From JANOBD01 sp031411495 (GTDB lineage: Bacteria; Planctomycetota; Phycisphaerae; Tepidisphaerales; Tepidisphaeraceae): a stretch of 64,000 bases of DNA. The stretch covers positions 124,001-188,000 of the forward strand of contig JANOBD010000175.1 in NCBI GenBank assembly GCA_031411495.1. The letters are read 5' to 3'. Of the stretch, positions 1 to 9,195 are shown piece by piece; position 1 is the first letter of the stretch; every line of letters begins with the position of its first letter. Below the pieces are notes generated by a model. It was not told the origin of the DNA. It was given only the letters and a program-made list of their open reading frames with translations, and did no database searches. Both the position numbers and the translations under genes were made by a program.

Positions 1-2544
1 CGTGAAGGTGTAGCGGTCTTCGAGGTCGTTGAGCGAGGCTTCCGCTGGGTTGAAGCCCAGGAAGCCGCCGAACGTCTGGTTGGTGTTGGTCGGCGTGATC
101 GGCGAGGGGCTGGAGCCCGTCGGCTCGACGGCGTTCCCCGACCACCAGGCGAGCCGGTAGTTGCCGATCGTGCTGAACTCGCCCGACGGCGCCGGCTGCA
201 CGCGAAGGTAGTAATTCGCGAACGTGGTGATGTTGAAGGTGAGTTCGGTGCCGATACCGTCGGCGACGATTTCGCCGGCGTCGGCGATGCCGTTGGTGTT
301 CGAGTCCTGGATGATCTGCAGCCGGTGCGCGCCGCTGTTGACGGCGTCCGTCATCGTCAACTTGGCGTGGAACAGGCCGGCCGTCGGGTTGAACTTGAAC
401 GTGTCGAAGAAGTCGTTCGCATAGCCGACATACTCATTGAAGGTGCCGGTGTTTCCAGCCGGCAGTTGCAGACCGCCGGTCAGCGTGCCGGTGGTGTTGC
501 CCGCCGTCGTGTAGTCGATATCTGCGAACAGGTTGTAGTTCGCTTCGACGCTGCCGGTGACTTTGATGAGGATGTTCGCATTCGCGGGAACGGGGATGGA
601 ATCCGGGAAGTCGTTGGTGTTGGTGCTGGGGATGATGAACTCCGCGGTATCGAGCACGCCGTTGTTGTTCGTGTCGTTGCCGAAGGTCACGCGGACGTCG
701 CCGCCGGTCTCGAACACGTAGGTCGCGAGGTTGCCGGCGAACTCGGTGTGCAAGCGGTAGTAGTCGACCGTGTCCGAATTGCCGGGCTGGATCGAGTCGT
801 AAATCGTGAAGCCGCCATGATACGGCGAAGGATCGAAGAACGAGCTCTGCACCGTGGACGGCAGCGTCGCCAGGCCGACGTCGGAGGAGAGCTTGAGCGT
901 GTAGTTCGAGTTCCCGCCGCCGACGTTGCGCGTGCGGATGTAGATCAGATCGCTCTGCGCCAGATCGGTGTTGAGCGTGAGCGCCTGCGTCGCGGTTCCG
1001 CCGGCGGACGTCGCCAGCACTTCGCCGGCATCGATCACGCCGTTGCTGTTCGCGTCTTTGAAGAATTGCAACTCGACCGAGGTCGTCATCCCCGAAATCT
1101 GTCCCCAGAACGTGCGGACGTTCTGCGGCAGGCGGACCTTGAAGAAGTCGAAGACGTCCGTGCTCTGGACGCTCTCGGCGATCGTCGCGTTGCCGCCGAA
1201 GCCGAGCCCGACGCCGGTCGCGCCGGTGTCGCCCTGCAAGCCAATCTCCTGCGCGCTGCCGATCGTGTTGTTCGGCGTCGTGCTGCCAGTGCCGGCGCGG
1301 ACGTTCAACCGCCACTGGCCGATGTTTCCGTATCCGCCTTCGCTGTCGATCCAAAGCAGGTAGGTTCCCGCGGCGAGGCTGTTGACGGTGATCTTCTCGC
1401 CGACGCCATCCGAGCCGTTATCGATATTGCTGAACTGGATGGTGTTGCCGGTGCTGGAGGTGAGGGTCAATTGCGGGTCGAGCATGCCGCGGAACTCGGC
1501 ATTGAGCACTTCGGCCTCGAACGAACCGCCGGTGTGGACGATCTTGATCACGTCGCGATCCGACGGCGTAAGCACGCCGGATGTCGAGGCGGAGAGGACG
1601 CCGTTCACACTGGTCAAGGAGACCGTGGTCGCCGTCGGGATCGAGCTGCCGAAATCATCAGCGCGGAACGGGAAGTTGTCGGCGGCGAGGGTGGCCAGGT
1701 CGTCCTGCGAACTTCGGCCGAGCACGACGCTGTTGCCGTCGCGCGTGGTGGCGAACGTGCCGTTGACAGACGTGCTGCCCCAGCGGCCGAACGCGGTCGC
1801 ATCGCCGGAGCCCATGATGAAGCCGGGCGCGTATTCGTTCTGGTCGATCGGCGCGGTCGACTGGTGATAGAGGTTGAACATGTGGCCGGCTTCGTGGGCG
1901 ACAGCTTCGACCATGTACTTCGGGTTGTTTCGTCCGTCCCAGACGAAGGCGTAGTTGCCGCTGTTGCCGTCGAAGAACCCTTCGTTGAACCCGCCGACCT
2001 GACCGACGCCGCCGCCGGAGCCGTGCCATGCGCCGTCGCCACCGATGACGACCGTGGCGCTGTGTCCGGGCGAGCGGGAGGACGGAATGACCGTCGTCAC
2101 ATCCACATCGAATGGCGAGAACTTCTCGGCCACGCCCTTCCAGACCTTCTCGATGTTCACCTTTTCCTGGTAGCTGTAGCTGGTCTGGTCGTTGTCGATG
2201 TCGTACGCGGGCGTCGGGCCGGCATCTTCGCCGCCGAAAATCCACCAGCCGCTCCACCCGTCGATCGTGTTCTGCCCGTTGAAGTCGAGGTAGAGCTTCT
2301 TGCTCGCGCCCGGCCGGCTGCTGAAGGCGGGGACGTTGAGCTGGTCGATGGAGTCCGCACCGACCGGCCCGTGCGTTTGGGCGCTCACCGTCTCCTCGGT
2401 GGGATCGCTCGGGTAGCTCCCCATGCCGCCCAGCTGATGCACGAGGCAAAAGAGCCGCCGGGCTTCGAGCTGCGAGCATTCCACGAAATGGCGACGACGA
2501 GACGAGCGGGGCATTTTGAACGAGTTGGACGAGGTGGACTGCAT
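1..2544 (-). CDS. Secreted metzincin-like metalloprotease with beta-sandwich repeats (partial, runs off left edge)
   Basis: The reading frame is open from an ATG at 2544 to the first base of the window (848 codons), so the C-terminus is missing. AAGGAG lies 8 bases before the ATG. The N-terminus has a basic stretch and LEARRLFC at about residues 27-34, a motif typical of planctomycetal surface proteins. HEAGHMFNLYH at residues 217-227 fits the metzincin zinc site HExxHxx(G/N)xxH, preceded by a conserved-looking segment with a YLDFNG start near residue 85. After about residue 300 come several beta-rich repeats resembling pre-peptidase C-terminal domains. These carry three Asp/Asn-rich loops (DANSNGVIDAGE, DTNNNGVLDTAE, DSNTNGIADAGE) that look like calcium-binding loops. 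Expected role: exported, surface-attached zinc protease. The substrate is unknown. The opposite strand also has a long open frame, but its composition is that of a shadow. Confidence 0.8.
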   Translation of the reverse strand, partial: MQSTSSNSFKMPRSSRRRHFVECSQLEARRLFCLVHQLGGMGSYPSDPTEETVSAQTHGPVGADSIDQLNVPAFSSRPGASKKLYLDFNGQNTIDGWSGWWIFGGEDAGPTPAYDIDNDQTSYSYQEKVNIEKVWKGVAEKFSPFDVDVTTVIPSSRSPGHSATVVIGGDGAWHGSGGGVGQVGGFNEGFFDGNSGNYAFVWDGRNNPKYMVEAVAHEAGHMFNLYHQSTAPIDQNEYAPGFIMGSGDATAFGRWGSTSVNGTFATTRDGNSVVLGRSSQDDLATLAADNFPFRADDFGSSIPTATTVSLTSVNGVLSASTSGVLTPSDRDVIKIVHTGGSFEAEVLNAEFRGMLDPQLTLTSSTGNTIQFSNIDNGSDGVGEKITVNSLAAGTYLLWIDSEGGYGNIGQWRLNVRAGTGSTTPNNTIGSAQEIGLQGDTGATGVGLGFGGNATIAESVQSTDVFDFFKVRLPQNVRTFWGQISGMTTSVELQFFKDANSNGVIDAGEVLATSAGGTATQALTLNTDLAQSDLIYIRTRNVGGGNSNYTLKLSSDVGLATLPSTVQSSFFDPSPYHGGFTIYDSIQPGNSDTVDYYRLHTEFAGNLATYVFETGGDVRVTFGNDTNNNGVLDTAEFIIPSTNTNDFPDSIPVPANANILIKVTGSVEANYNLFADIDYTTAGNTTGTLTGGLQLPAGNTGTFNEYVGYANDFFDTFKFNPTAGLFHAKLTMTDAVNSGAHRLQIIQDSNTNGIADAGEIVADGIGTELTFNITTFANYYLRVQPAPSGEFSTIGNYRLAWWSGNAVEPTGSSPSPITPTNTNQTFGGFLGFNPAEASLNDLEDRYTFT

Positions 2545-3155
2545 GATGAGGCTCCTTGGTGCGTGTCCGATTCGGGAGAAGCATTCGGATTCGAGCACCA
2601 TTTTGATTTCCGCACACCCGACATAGGCAATTAGGAGCCGCCCTTGTCCGCGCTAACGTCAAATGCGGATTTTTCTCGCAGCGCGGGAGTTTGCCGGTCG
2701 CACTTGTGATGACGGTGCGAGTGCTTCAAGTGAACATCGCTGTGGGGGTTGCGTTCGATCGTTCGGGCGAAAGGGCGCCGGGTATCAAGATTTGCCTACA
2801 CGTCTTGGCACCCGCGGGAGAAGAAGCTTTGGCCAGAGTCAAAACATGGGAGATTTTCCGAGATCGATGTGCAAGTATCTGAAATGGCCCGCGTTTTGAT
2901 TATCGATTCGATTGTCAAAGAACACGCGATCTGGGCGCACCTCTCCCGCCGACGGCGATCAGCATTCTGCCGATGCGGGATTGACGTCAAGCGCCGCCGA
3001 GAAACCTGCGTGGCTCAAACTGAACAAGGAGCTACGTCCGCTTTCAACTCGCTGACGGTGCGAAGTGACACTCGATTCCGCCCCACGACTGGCGTACAAG
3101 TCATGGCACCCCGCTTGGAGTGGAGAGGTGTGCCCCGGCCCAGAGGTGGAGATGT
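2545..3155. other. Intergenic region without recognisable gene
   Basis: This 611-base gap separates the divergent protease gene on the left from the small secreted protein on the right. Short open frames exist on both strands, but none shows protein-like composition, a convincing ribosome-binding site or a known motif. Promoters for both flanking genes must lie here, but no confident -35/-10 pair was found. Confidence 0.5.
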
Positions 3156-3839
3156 ATGCGAAAGTCATCAGTCGCTTTGTCAGTCGCGGGTCTTTGCTTG
3201 ATCGTCGCTGTATTTGCGGTTGCGTTTGCTGGAGACGGCGAGAGAAAAGACCCAAACGGTCGCGCCGATGACGAGCGTCCACGCATATTTACGGGTCTGG
3301 TAGTCGACGAATCTGGGAACCCGGCAGGCGACGGCGAAGCTGACGTCCAGGCGGATATATACGGCAACAACCCCATCATCCCCGGCGGACGCATCCCGTT
3401 ACGCGAGAAGCAGCGCAACTGGACCGTCTACTTCAAGGGCGGCAATCTGCTCGTGCAGATCCCTCACGACGCCGATCTGTTCACCATCAATGCCATTCGG
3501 GTGAATGGCACGGATTGGCTAAACGATCAATCGTGGAACTACGGAGGCTCCCGGAGTCCTCGCGACAATAGAGAGTACTGGATGTGGCAATACGTTCCTG
3601 ATGTGAACCGACCGGCCGTGTTCGTGGTTGTAAGAACTGGCGCAAAGCAGGTGACCACGAAACCCTCACGTGGTGGATCAGATCGTCGAGCTGAAGATCA
3701 CAAAGTCATTCCAAACGAGGCAACCGCAATTCGGATCCCAACAACAGGCCCGGGGGCGCCGCAGAATACGGAAGAACGTATCCGAGCCATCGAGAAGTAT
3801 GCTCGCGACAAAGCGAATGGACTCTATCCGAACGATTGA
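3156..3839 (+). CDS. Hypothetical secreted protein
   Basis: A 227-residue protein. The ATG at 3156 is chosen because AGGTGGA lies about 6 bases upstream and because it begins a classical signal peptide (MRKSS, then a hydrophobic core of about 18 residues ending near AFAGDG). A longer frame from 3120 would put extra charged residues in front of the signal. The mature part contains TGLVVDESGNPAGD, reminiscent of the first strand of carboxypeptidase-regulatory-like beta-sandwich domains, and otherwise polar, Asn- and Asp-rich sequence ending in a charged helix-like tail. No catalytic motif is visible and no function is assigned. It stands alone between a divergent protease gene and a convergent aminotransferase gene. 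Confidence 0.65.
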   Translation: MRKSSVALSVAGLCLIVAVFAVAFAGDGERKDPNGRADDERPRIFTGLVVDESGNPAGDGEADVQADIYGNNPIIPGGRIPLREKQRNWTVYFKGGNLLVQIPHDADLFTINAIRVNGTDWLNDQSWNYGGSRSPRDNREYWMWQYVPDVNRPAVFVVVRTGAKQVTTKPSRGGSDRRAEDHKVIPNEATAIRIPTTGPGAPQNTEERIRAIEKYARDKANGLYPND

Positions 3840-3860
3840 GGCGCGTTCGTCACCCTCGCG

Positions 3861-5042
3861 CTATCCCGGCAGCTTCCCCACCACCCGCTCCACCTGATCC
3901 ATCGAATTGTAAAAGTGCGGCGAGAAGCGAACCCTGCCCGTCCGCGCGGCGAGTTCGGTCTGGTGCTCGCTTCGCATCTGCTTCACCAGTTCCTCGGGCT
4001 TTTGCCTAGGCGAAGTGAAGCAGACGGCCCCGCCAACAATCCCGCCGAAGTTGCCGTCGCGCAGCGTGGCCACCACGTACCCCTTCTTCGCGATGCCGGC
4101 GGCGAATGCATCGCCCAGCGACTTCACCTGCGTGTGAATGCTTTCGATGCCGACCTCCAGCAGCAGCTTCACCGAGGCCGCCATCCCCGCGAGGCTGCCG
4201 AAGGCGTGGGTGCCGGTCTCGAAGCGCATGGCCGTGGTGGCGCGCGTGAAGTTCACCTCCCACTTGGACGGATTCACCACGCTGAGCGCGCCGACGGTGG
4301 CGGGGTTCACGCGCTCGATCAATTCGCGCCGGCAGAACATCATCCCCGCGCCCGGCGGCGAGAGGAGCCACTTGTGCCCGCCGGCGAATAGGAAATCGAT
4401 CCCCATCCGCTTCACATCGATCGGCACCACGCCCAGCGACTGAATGACGTCGACGGCGAAGAGGATCCCCCGCTCGCGACAGAAGCGGCCGATGCGCTGA
4501 AGGTCCATGCACTGCCCGCTGCCCCACTGCACGTGGCTGAGGGCGATCATCTTCGTCCTGTGATGCGAGGCGGCGTCGAGCAGTTCATCCTCGCTCACGC
4601 GCGCGACGCCGGCAGCATCGGTCTTCTCTTTGATCGCGACCAGCTCGGCGCCGCAGCGCTCGCAGACGTCCATCCACGGGTAGATGTTAGTGGGGTACTC
4701 ACAGTCGGCCGAGACGATGCGGTCGCCCTTCTCCCAGCGAAGCCCGGAGGAGACGGCGCAGATGCCGTCCGCCGTGTTACGCATGAAGGCGATCTCATCC
4801 GGCTCGGCGTTGACGAGTTTCGCGAGCATGCCGCGGAGGGGTTCGAGCTCGTGGAACCAGTTTTTTCTCTGGAAGCAGTCGAGCCCGAACTCGGCGGAGA
4901 AGTCGTTGACGGCCTTGAGCGTCATCGCCGGCCACGGCGAGACGCCGGCGTGGTTGAAGTAGTCCCAGCGGGTGAGGATCGGGAAGAGGTCGGCGTTGCC
5001 GATGTATTGCTGGATCATTTGGGAGAGTGTAATCGCGGGCAC
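3861..5042 (-). CDS. PLP-dependent class V aminotransferase (cysteine desulfurase/isopenicillin-N epimerase-like)
   Basis: A 393-residue fold-type I PLP enzyme. The internal aldimine lysine is Lys224 in AGGHKWLL. The upstream Asp that binds the pyridine nitrogen lies in FAVDVIQSLG, and the N-terminal FNHAGVSPWP matches the substrate-loop start of the family. Members remove or transfer amino or sulfur groups from amino acids; the exact substrate cannot be read here. There is no Suf/Isc neighbour, so a dedicated role in Fe-S assembly is not suggested. The start is uncertain: GTG at 5042 gives the full frame, ATG at 5018 removes eight residues, and neither has a clear ribosome-binding site. The gene is divergent from the TPR protease gene with only 42 bases between starts. 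Confidence 0.85.
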   Translation of the reverse strand: MPAITLSQMIQQYIGNADLFPILTRWDYFNHAGVSPWPAMTLKAVNDFSAEFGLDCFQRKNWFHELEPLRGMLAKLVNAEPDEIAFMRNTADGICAVSSGLRWEKGDRIVSADCEYPTNIYPWMDVCERCGAELVAIKEKTDAAGVARVSEDELLDAASHHRTKMIALSHVQWGSGQCMDLQRIGRFCRERGILFAVDVIQSLGVVPIDVKRMGIDFLFAGGHKWLLSPPGAGMMFCRRELIERVNPATVGALSVVNPSKWEVNFTRATTAMRFETGTHAFGSLAGMAASVKLLLEVGIESIHTQVKSLGDAFAAGIAKKGYVVATLRDGNFGGIVGGAVCFTSPRQKPEELVKQMRSEHQTELAARTGRVRFSPHFYNSMDQVERVVGKLPG

Positions 5043-5084
5043 CCGGAGATAAACGCTGATGGATTGCCCGCTATACTCCAGGAC

Positions 5085-7604
5085 ATGACTCGCCTCGCCC
5101 TCCTGCTCGCCGTCTCTTCAGCGCTCGGCGGGACCACTTTCGCGCAGTTGAAGCCGGATGATTTCGGCCCGAGCGCGGCCGTGAAGCGCATGCTGCCCGA
5201 GACGCTGCCCAAGCCGGAGTTCCCGGCGTATTACGGCGATATCGAGAAGGCGCGGGCCCTGCTGTTCCACGGCCACTACCGCGCCGCGCTCTACGCCAGC
5301 TTCGCGCTCGAAGGCGCGGACGCGAGCGACATCGCGCTGGTTCGCGGCGAGGCGTATTGGCGCGTCGACGAGATCGCGCTGGCGAGGCAATGCCTCTCGC
5401 CAATCGCCGGGCAAATGGCGGCCGACCTGCTGCTCGCGCAGATCGATCGATCGCAAGGCGAATACGATGCTGCGATCGCGAAGCTCAGGGCGGTGCTCGC
5501 GGTCGATCCGGATTCCGTCGTCGCCCGGCACGCGCTGGCGGATGTGCTGGAACTCAAGGGCGATCTCGACGGCGCGGTGGCGATCGACAAGACGTTCGCC
5601 GTCGGCCCGGAGAGTGTGTTGGAGAAGTTCAAGAGCGACGGCGCGCTCGGCTTCGAAAGCGCGGAGGATCTGACGTGCGCAGCGCAATCGATCGACCGCT
5701 GGGCGGCCGTCACGCGGGCGTATTCGCATGATCAGACGCTTCACGACACGGTGCTTTCGATGTTCGTCTCCGCCTACGACACGGTGGACCGCGAATACTG
5801 GCCGGCAAGGCTCGCGGCGGCGCAATACCTCTATTCGCACGGCAACGCCAAGGATGCGCAGGAGGAACTCGACGAAGCCAACGCCGCGAACCCGAATTAC
5901 CCCGGCGTGAACCAGCTGATGGGCGCGATGCAGATCGAAGCCCACAACGGCAACGGCACCGCCGGCGCGGCCGCGGCGATGCGCGAGGTCGATGCGAACT
6001 CATTCGACGCCGATCTGCTCGACGTGAGCGCGGCCCTTCAGAACCGGCAGTTCAATCGCGCGCTCAAACTCGCGAGCGCGTGCGTGCAGCGCCAGCCGCA
6101 GAATCTCGAAGCGCTCGGCATGCTCGCCGCAACTTACGCGGCCCGCGGCGACACGTCGCAACTCCGCGAGACGCTCGCGACGGTGGACGCCATCGACCCC
6201 GACAATGCCGGCGCCCGCGTGCAAGTGGCGAAAATGCTCTCGACCGCGTTCTACGACTCTGGCGGCGCGGTGACGCAGCTGCGCGTGGCCGTCGAGCGCG
6301 CGCCGTGGTGGACCGCGCCGCAGCACGCGCTGGGCATCGCGCTGATCCAGGAAGGCGAAGAACTCGAGGCGCGGGCCGTGCTCGACAAGGCCCACGACCT
6401 CGACCCGTACAACGTCAAGACGGTGAACTATCTCCGCGTGCTCGATGAACTGGCGAAGTTCAAGGAGTTCGAGAGCGACCGGTTCATCTTCCGCTACGAC
6501 GAAGTGGACGACCCGATCGTGCCGCTCTACATCGCACCGCAGATGGACGCGATGTATGACGAGCAGACGAGCCGGTTCGACTTCAAGCCGCCGAAGAAGC
6601 CGATCATCGAAGTATTCCCCGATGCGCAGAGTTTCAGTGTGCGCACGGCCGGCATGCCCGGCCTGGAAACCTACGGTGCAAGCCTTGGCCGCGTGATGAC
6701 GACGGTCGCGCCGCGTGCCGGCGAGACGCTCGGGCCGTTCAACTGGTCGCGCGTGTTGCGGCACGAGTTCACCCACACGCTCAACCTGATGTACACGCAC
6801 GGCCGCATCCCGCGGTGGCTCACGGAGGGCCTCGCCGTCTGGACAGAGCGCGTCCCCTACCGCTTCGCGGATGTGCCCGAGATGATGTACACCCGCGCGA
6901 TGAAGAACGACATGCCGAGCGCGCGGACAATGATCACCAAGTTCGAAGGCGAGTTCGGCTACATGTCGGGCTTCTGGATCGTCCGCTACATCGACGAGCA
7001 CTACGGTTGGAACAAGGTCCTCGCGCTCATCACCGCCTACGGCGAAGGCAAGGAGGACGATGATGCGTTCATCGTCGCGACGGGCATGAACGTCGATCAG
7101 TTCCACGAGAAGTTCGCCGCGTGGAGCAAGGAACAGGTGAAGGACTGGGGCTACGACGACGACACGAAAAAGACCGTGAAGACGCTCGAAAAGGAAGCCG
7201 AGATGTTCACGCAGGCGGCGCAGTACGACAAGGCCGTCGAGAAGTGGGAGCAGATCCACAAGCTCCAGCCGATGAACCCGCTGCCCACGCGCCGACTGGC
7301 CGGCATCTACCTGCGCGACAAGAAGATCGACCAAGCGTTGCCGTTCCTGATCGCGACGCTGCCGATCGAACTGCAGGACAATCGCTTCGCGATCCGCATC
7401 GCCCGCGCGTACGACGAAAAGGGAGACGCGGCCAAAGCGATGGAATTCGCCCAGACTGCGATCGGCATCAACCCGTACGACCCGGCCGTGCATGAGCTGC
7501 TCGCGACGCTCTATGAGAAGGCAGGACAGACCGAGAAGGTAAAGCAGGAGCGGGAAGTCCAGAAGCTGCTGACGGAACGGGCGGAGAAGAGCGCGCGCCA
7601 GTAA
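5085..7604 (+). CDS. Secreted TPR protein with gluzincin-type (peptidase MA-like) domain
   Basis: An 839-residue protein starting at the ATG at 5085, which opens a signal peptide (MTRLALLLAVSSALGG, cleavage near TFAQ). The frame is open further upstream, but that part is antisense to the aminotransferase gene. Repeated helical pairs of TPR type fill residues 50-500 and again 690-830. Between them is a zinc protease domain with HEFTH at residues 560-564 and a downstream glutamate, Glu581, in WLTEGLAVW, as in gluzincins of the peptidase MA-like type. Probable periplasmic or surface peptidase with protein-binding arms; the target is unknown. It converges on the next gene across a 12-bp perfect inverted repeat at 7612-7649. 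Confidence 0.85.
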   Translation: MTRLALLLAVSSALGGTTFAQLKPDDFGPSAAVKRMLPETLPKPEFPAYYGDIEKARALLFHGHYRAALYASFALEGADASDIALVRGEAYWRVDEIALARQCLSPIAGQMAADLLLAQIDRSQGEYDAAIAKLRAVLAVDPDSVVARHALADVLELKGDLDGAVAIDKTFAVGPESVLEKFKSDGALGFESAEDLTCAAQSIDRWAAVTRAYSHDQTLHDTVLSMFVSAYDTVDREYWPARLAAAQYLYSHGNAKDAQEELDEANAANPNYPGVNQLMGAMQIEAHNGNGTAGAAAAMREVDANSFDADLLDVSAALQNRQFNRALKLASACVQRQPQNLEALGMLAATYAARGDTSQLRETLATVDAIDPDNAGARVQVAKMLSTAFYDSGGAVTQLRVAVERAPWWTAPQHALGIALIQEGEELEARAVLDKAHDLDPYNVKTVNYLRVLDELAKFKEFESDRFIFRYDEVDDPIVPLYIAPQMDAMYDEQTSRFDFKPPKKPIIEVFPDAQSFSVRTAGMPGLETYGASLGRVMTTVAPRAGETLGPFNWSRVLRHEFTHTLNLMYTHGRIPRWLTEGLAVWTERVPYRFADVPEMMYTRAMKNDMPSARTMITKFEGEFGYMSGFWIVRYIDEHYGWNKVLALITAYGEGKEDDDAFIVATGMNVDQFHEKFAAWSKEQVKDWGYDDDTKKTVKTLEKEAEMFTQAAQYDKAVEKWEQIHKLQPMNPLPTRRLAGIYLRDKKIDQALPFLIATLPIELQDNRFAIRIARAYDEKGDAAKAMEFAQTAIGINPYDPAVHELLATLYEKAGQTEKVKQEREVQKLLTERAEKSARQ

Positions 7605-7611
7605 GCGATTC

Positions 7612-7649
7612 TGTCATCCAGAAGTCGGCGAGGCTCCTTCTGGATGACA
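7612..7649. repeat. Palindromic repeat, TGTCATCC family (copy 1), between convergent genes
   Basis: TGTCATCCAGAAG at 7612-7624 is perfectly complementary to CTTCTGGATGACA at 7637-7649, with a 12-base loop. It sits between two convergent stop codons and could serve as a bidirectional terminator, although it has no T-tract. The ends match those of the copies near 26.2, 41.2, 51.8 and 57.4 kb. Confidence 0.85.
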
Positions 7650-7650
7650 A

Positions 7651-9069
7651 TCATTTCGCATTCGCGTGCATCGCCGTCTGCACCAATTCCTCCATCAGCT
7701 TCATCCGATTCGGAAACAGCGTGCGCAAGCTCTCGAGTTGGGCCGGGTCGTTGTTCGTGCTCACGTAGAGCCGGTTGAAATCCGCAAAGTCTTCGCTCGG
7801 GTTCTGCCGGCCGTATTGCGAGACGCTGAGCGCATCCTTCGCGCTCGCCTCGACCCAGCGGTTGTAGCAGTCGGTGGCGTTCATCAGCAGGTGGCCGGTC
7901 TCGTGGGCGAGGACGTTGTCGAGCATTTCGCGTGACGTTTCCTTCTTCATGCGGACCCAGATCGTGTCGCCGCCGCCGTTGAACTCGCTCGCGGTGCCGT
8001 ACGGCTCGACCTTGATGGCGTTGACGAATTGCCGCAGGTACGGCGGCAGGCCCGCGATGGCGTCGCTGGCGTTGACGCGCTCGACGGAGTCGGCCGCGGG
8101 CGTGTAAATCCTGATCGTTCGTTTGTCGATCTGCAGCGTGCTGACGAAGCCGTCCCGCTTCGCCCCGTTCCAGCCCTCCCACACCAGCGGCTCGGGTTGA
8201 GAGAGCGAATACGCGGCTCGCTCGCCGGCGAACTCGCGGTGTGTCTGGCCGAAGTACCAGCCCTGTAGGAAGCCCGCGGCCACCATCGTCTGCTGCCAGT
8301 AGGGGAGCTTGTCGTAATTCGTCGCGGTTGCGAGGTTCGCCCACTCGCGCCGCGCGGCGAGGGAAATCTGTGTCGGCCCTTCCAGCAGATCCACCAGCCG
8401 ATCGCCGGCATCTTCCTGCAGGTTCGCGAAGCCGCCGGTCTTGTAGACGCTGCGCCACGGCGTATCGGTTTGTGTCGTAGGCGGCGCGCTGGTGCGGCGC
8501 GCGAGGTCGTTCGACGCGGTTTCATCATGTCGCAGCGCTTCAGTCGGTACGTCGACGAAGTCGCTTGCGTGGGCCGGCTTCAGGCGGATGCGGAAGTGGA
8601 TTCCGCCATCGCCCTGGTAGAAGCCGACACGGATCGGATGCCAACCGGACGTGAGTGGAACGACGGCAACCGTCGGCTGTGAACTGCCGTTCACCCACGC
8701 GTCCTTGGCGACGAACTTACCGTCGAGCCAGAGTTCCAGGCCGTCATCACTTTCGATTTCGAACGTGTAATCGCCGTCGATGTCCGCAAGGAACTCGCCG
8801 GTGATCTCGGCCTGAATGTTGTGATCGTGGCCGGCGAACGACTCGCGCGTGGCGCTGAGCGAATCGAGTTTCAACACCGCATCGGGCAACTGGCCCGGCA
8901 GCAGCTTGCGCACCCGCCGCGGCACGCGGGGCAGGTTGTAGATGGCCATCGACAGGCCGCGCGCAAAGTTCGGCTGGCTCGCAGGAACGGTCGCCGGCTC
9001 GGCAAGCGAGCGATCCACAAACACCGAGAGTGCCAAAAGCGTAACCAGGGAATGACGGAGTCGATACAT
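7651..9069 (-). CDS. Secreted PA14-domain protein with HExxH metallopeptidase motif
   Basis: A 472-residue protein. The start at 9069 gives MYRLRHSLVTLLALSVF, a signal peptide; the frame remains open upstream only because it is antisense to the FHA-phosphatase gene. Residues 90-170 form a PA14-like module (YTFEIESDDGLELWLDGK), a carbohydrate-binding beta-barrel found in glycosidases and adhesins. HETGH at residues 389-393 (LAHETGHLLMN) is a zinc-peptidase signature, and the preceding region has no recognised family. Likely an exported protease that binds surface glycans (inference). It is convergent with the TPR protease and divergent from the phosphatase gene. Confidence 0.78.
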   Translation of the reverse strand: MYRLRHSLVTLLALSVFVDRSLAEPATVPASQPNFARGLSMAIYNLPRVPRRVRKLLPGQLPDAVLKLDSLSATRESFAGHDHNIQAEITGEFLADIDGDYTFEIESDDGLELWLDGKFVAKDAWVNGSSQPTVAVVPLTSGWHPIRVGFYQGDGGIHFRIRLKPAHASDFVDVPTEALRHDETASNDLARRTSAPPTTQTDTPWRSVYKTGGFANLQEDAGDRLVDLLEGPTQISLAARREWANLATATNYDKLPYWQQTMVAAGFLQGWYFGQTHREFAGERAAYSLSQPEPLVWEGWNGAKRDGFVSTLQIDKRTIRIYTPAADSVERVNASDAIAGLPPYLRQFVNAIKVEPYGTASEFNGGGDTIWVRMKKETSREMLDNVLAHETGHLLMNATDCYNRWVEASAKDALSVSQYGRQNPSEDFADFNRLYVSTNNDPAQLESLRTLFPNRMKLMEELVQTAMHANAK

Positions 9070-9195
9070 GAACCGATGTTCGTCCGACCTCAAGGGATCA
9101 GCAAGCGCCCTTACGGTTAGCCGCGACGCGAAGCGAAGCCGAGCGCCTGGCAGTTCTTCGTGGCACCTCGGGCCGCGCGCGAGTAATCTTGACCC

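Noticed and set aside
325..2634. Long plus-strand open frame of 769 codons at the left edge
   Set aside because: Its product is dominated by Arg, Ala, Val and Asp without any motif, and it is antisense to a frame that encodes a clear signal, zinc site and beta repeats. High GC content keeps the third frame open.
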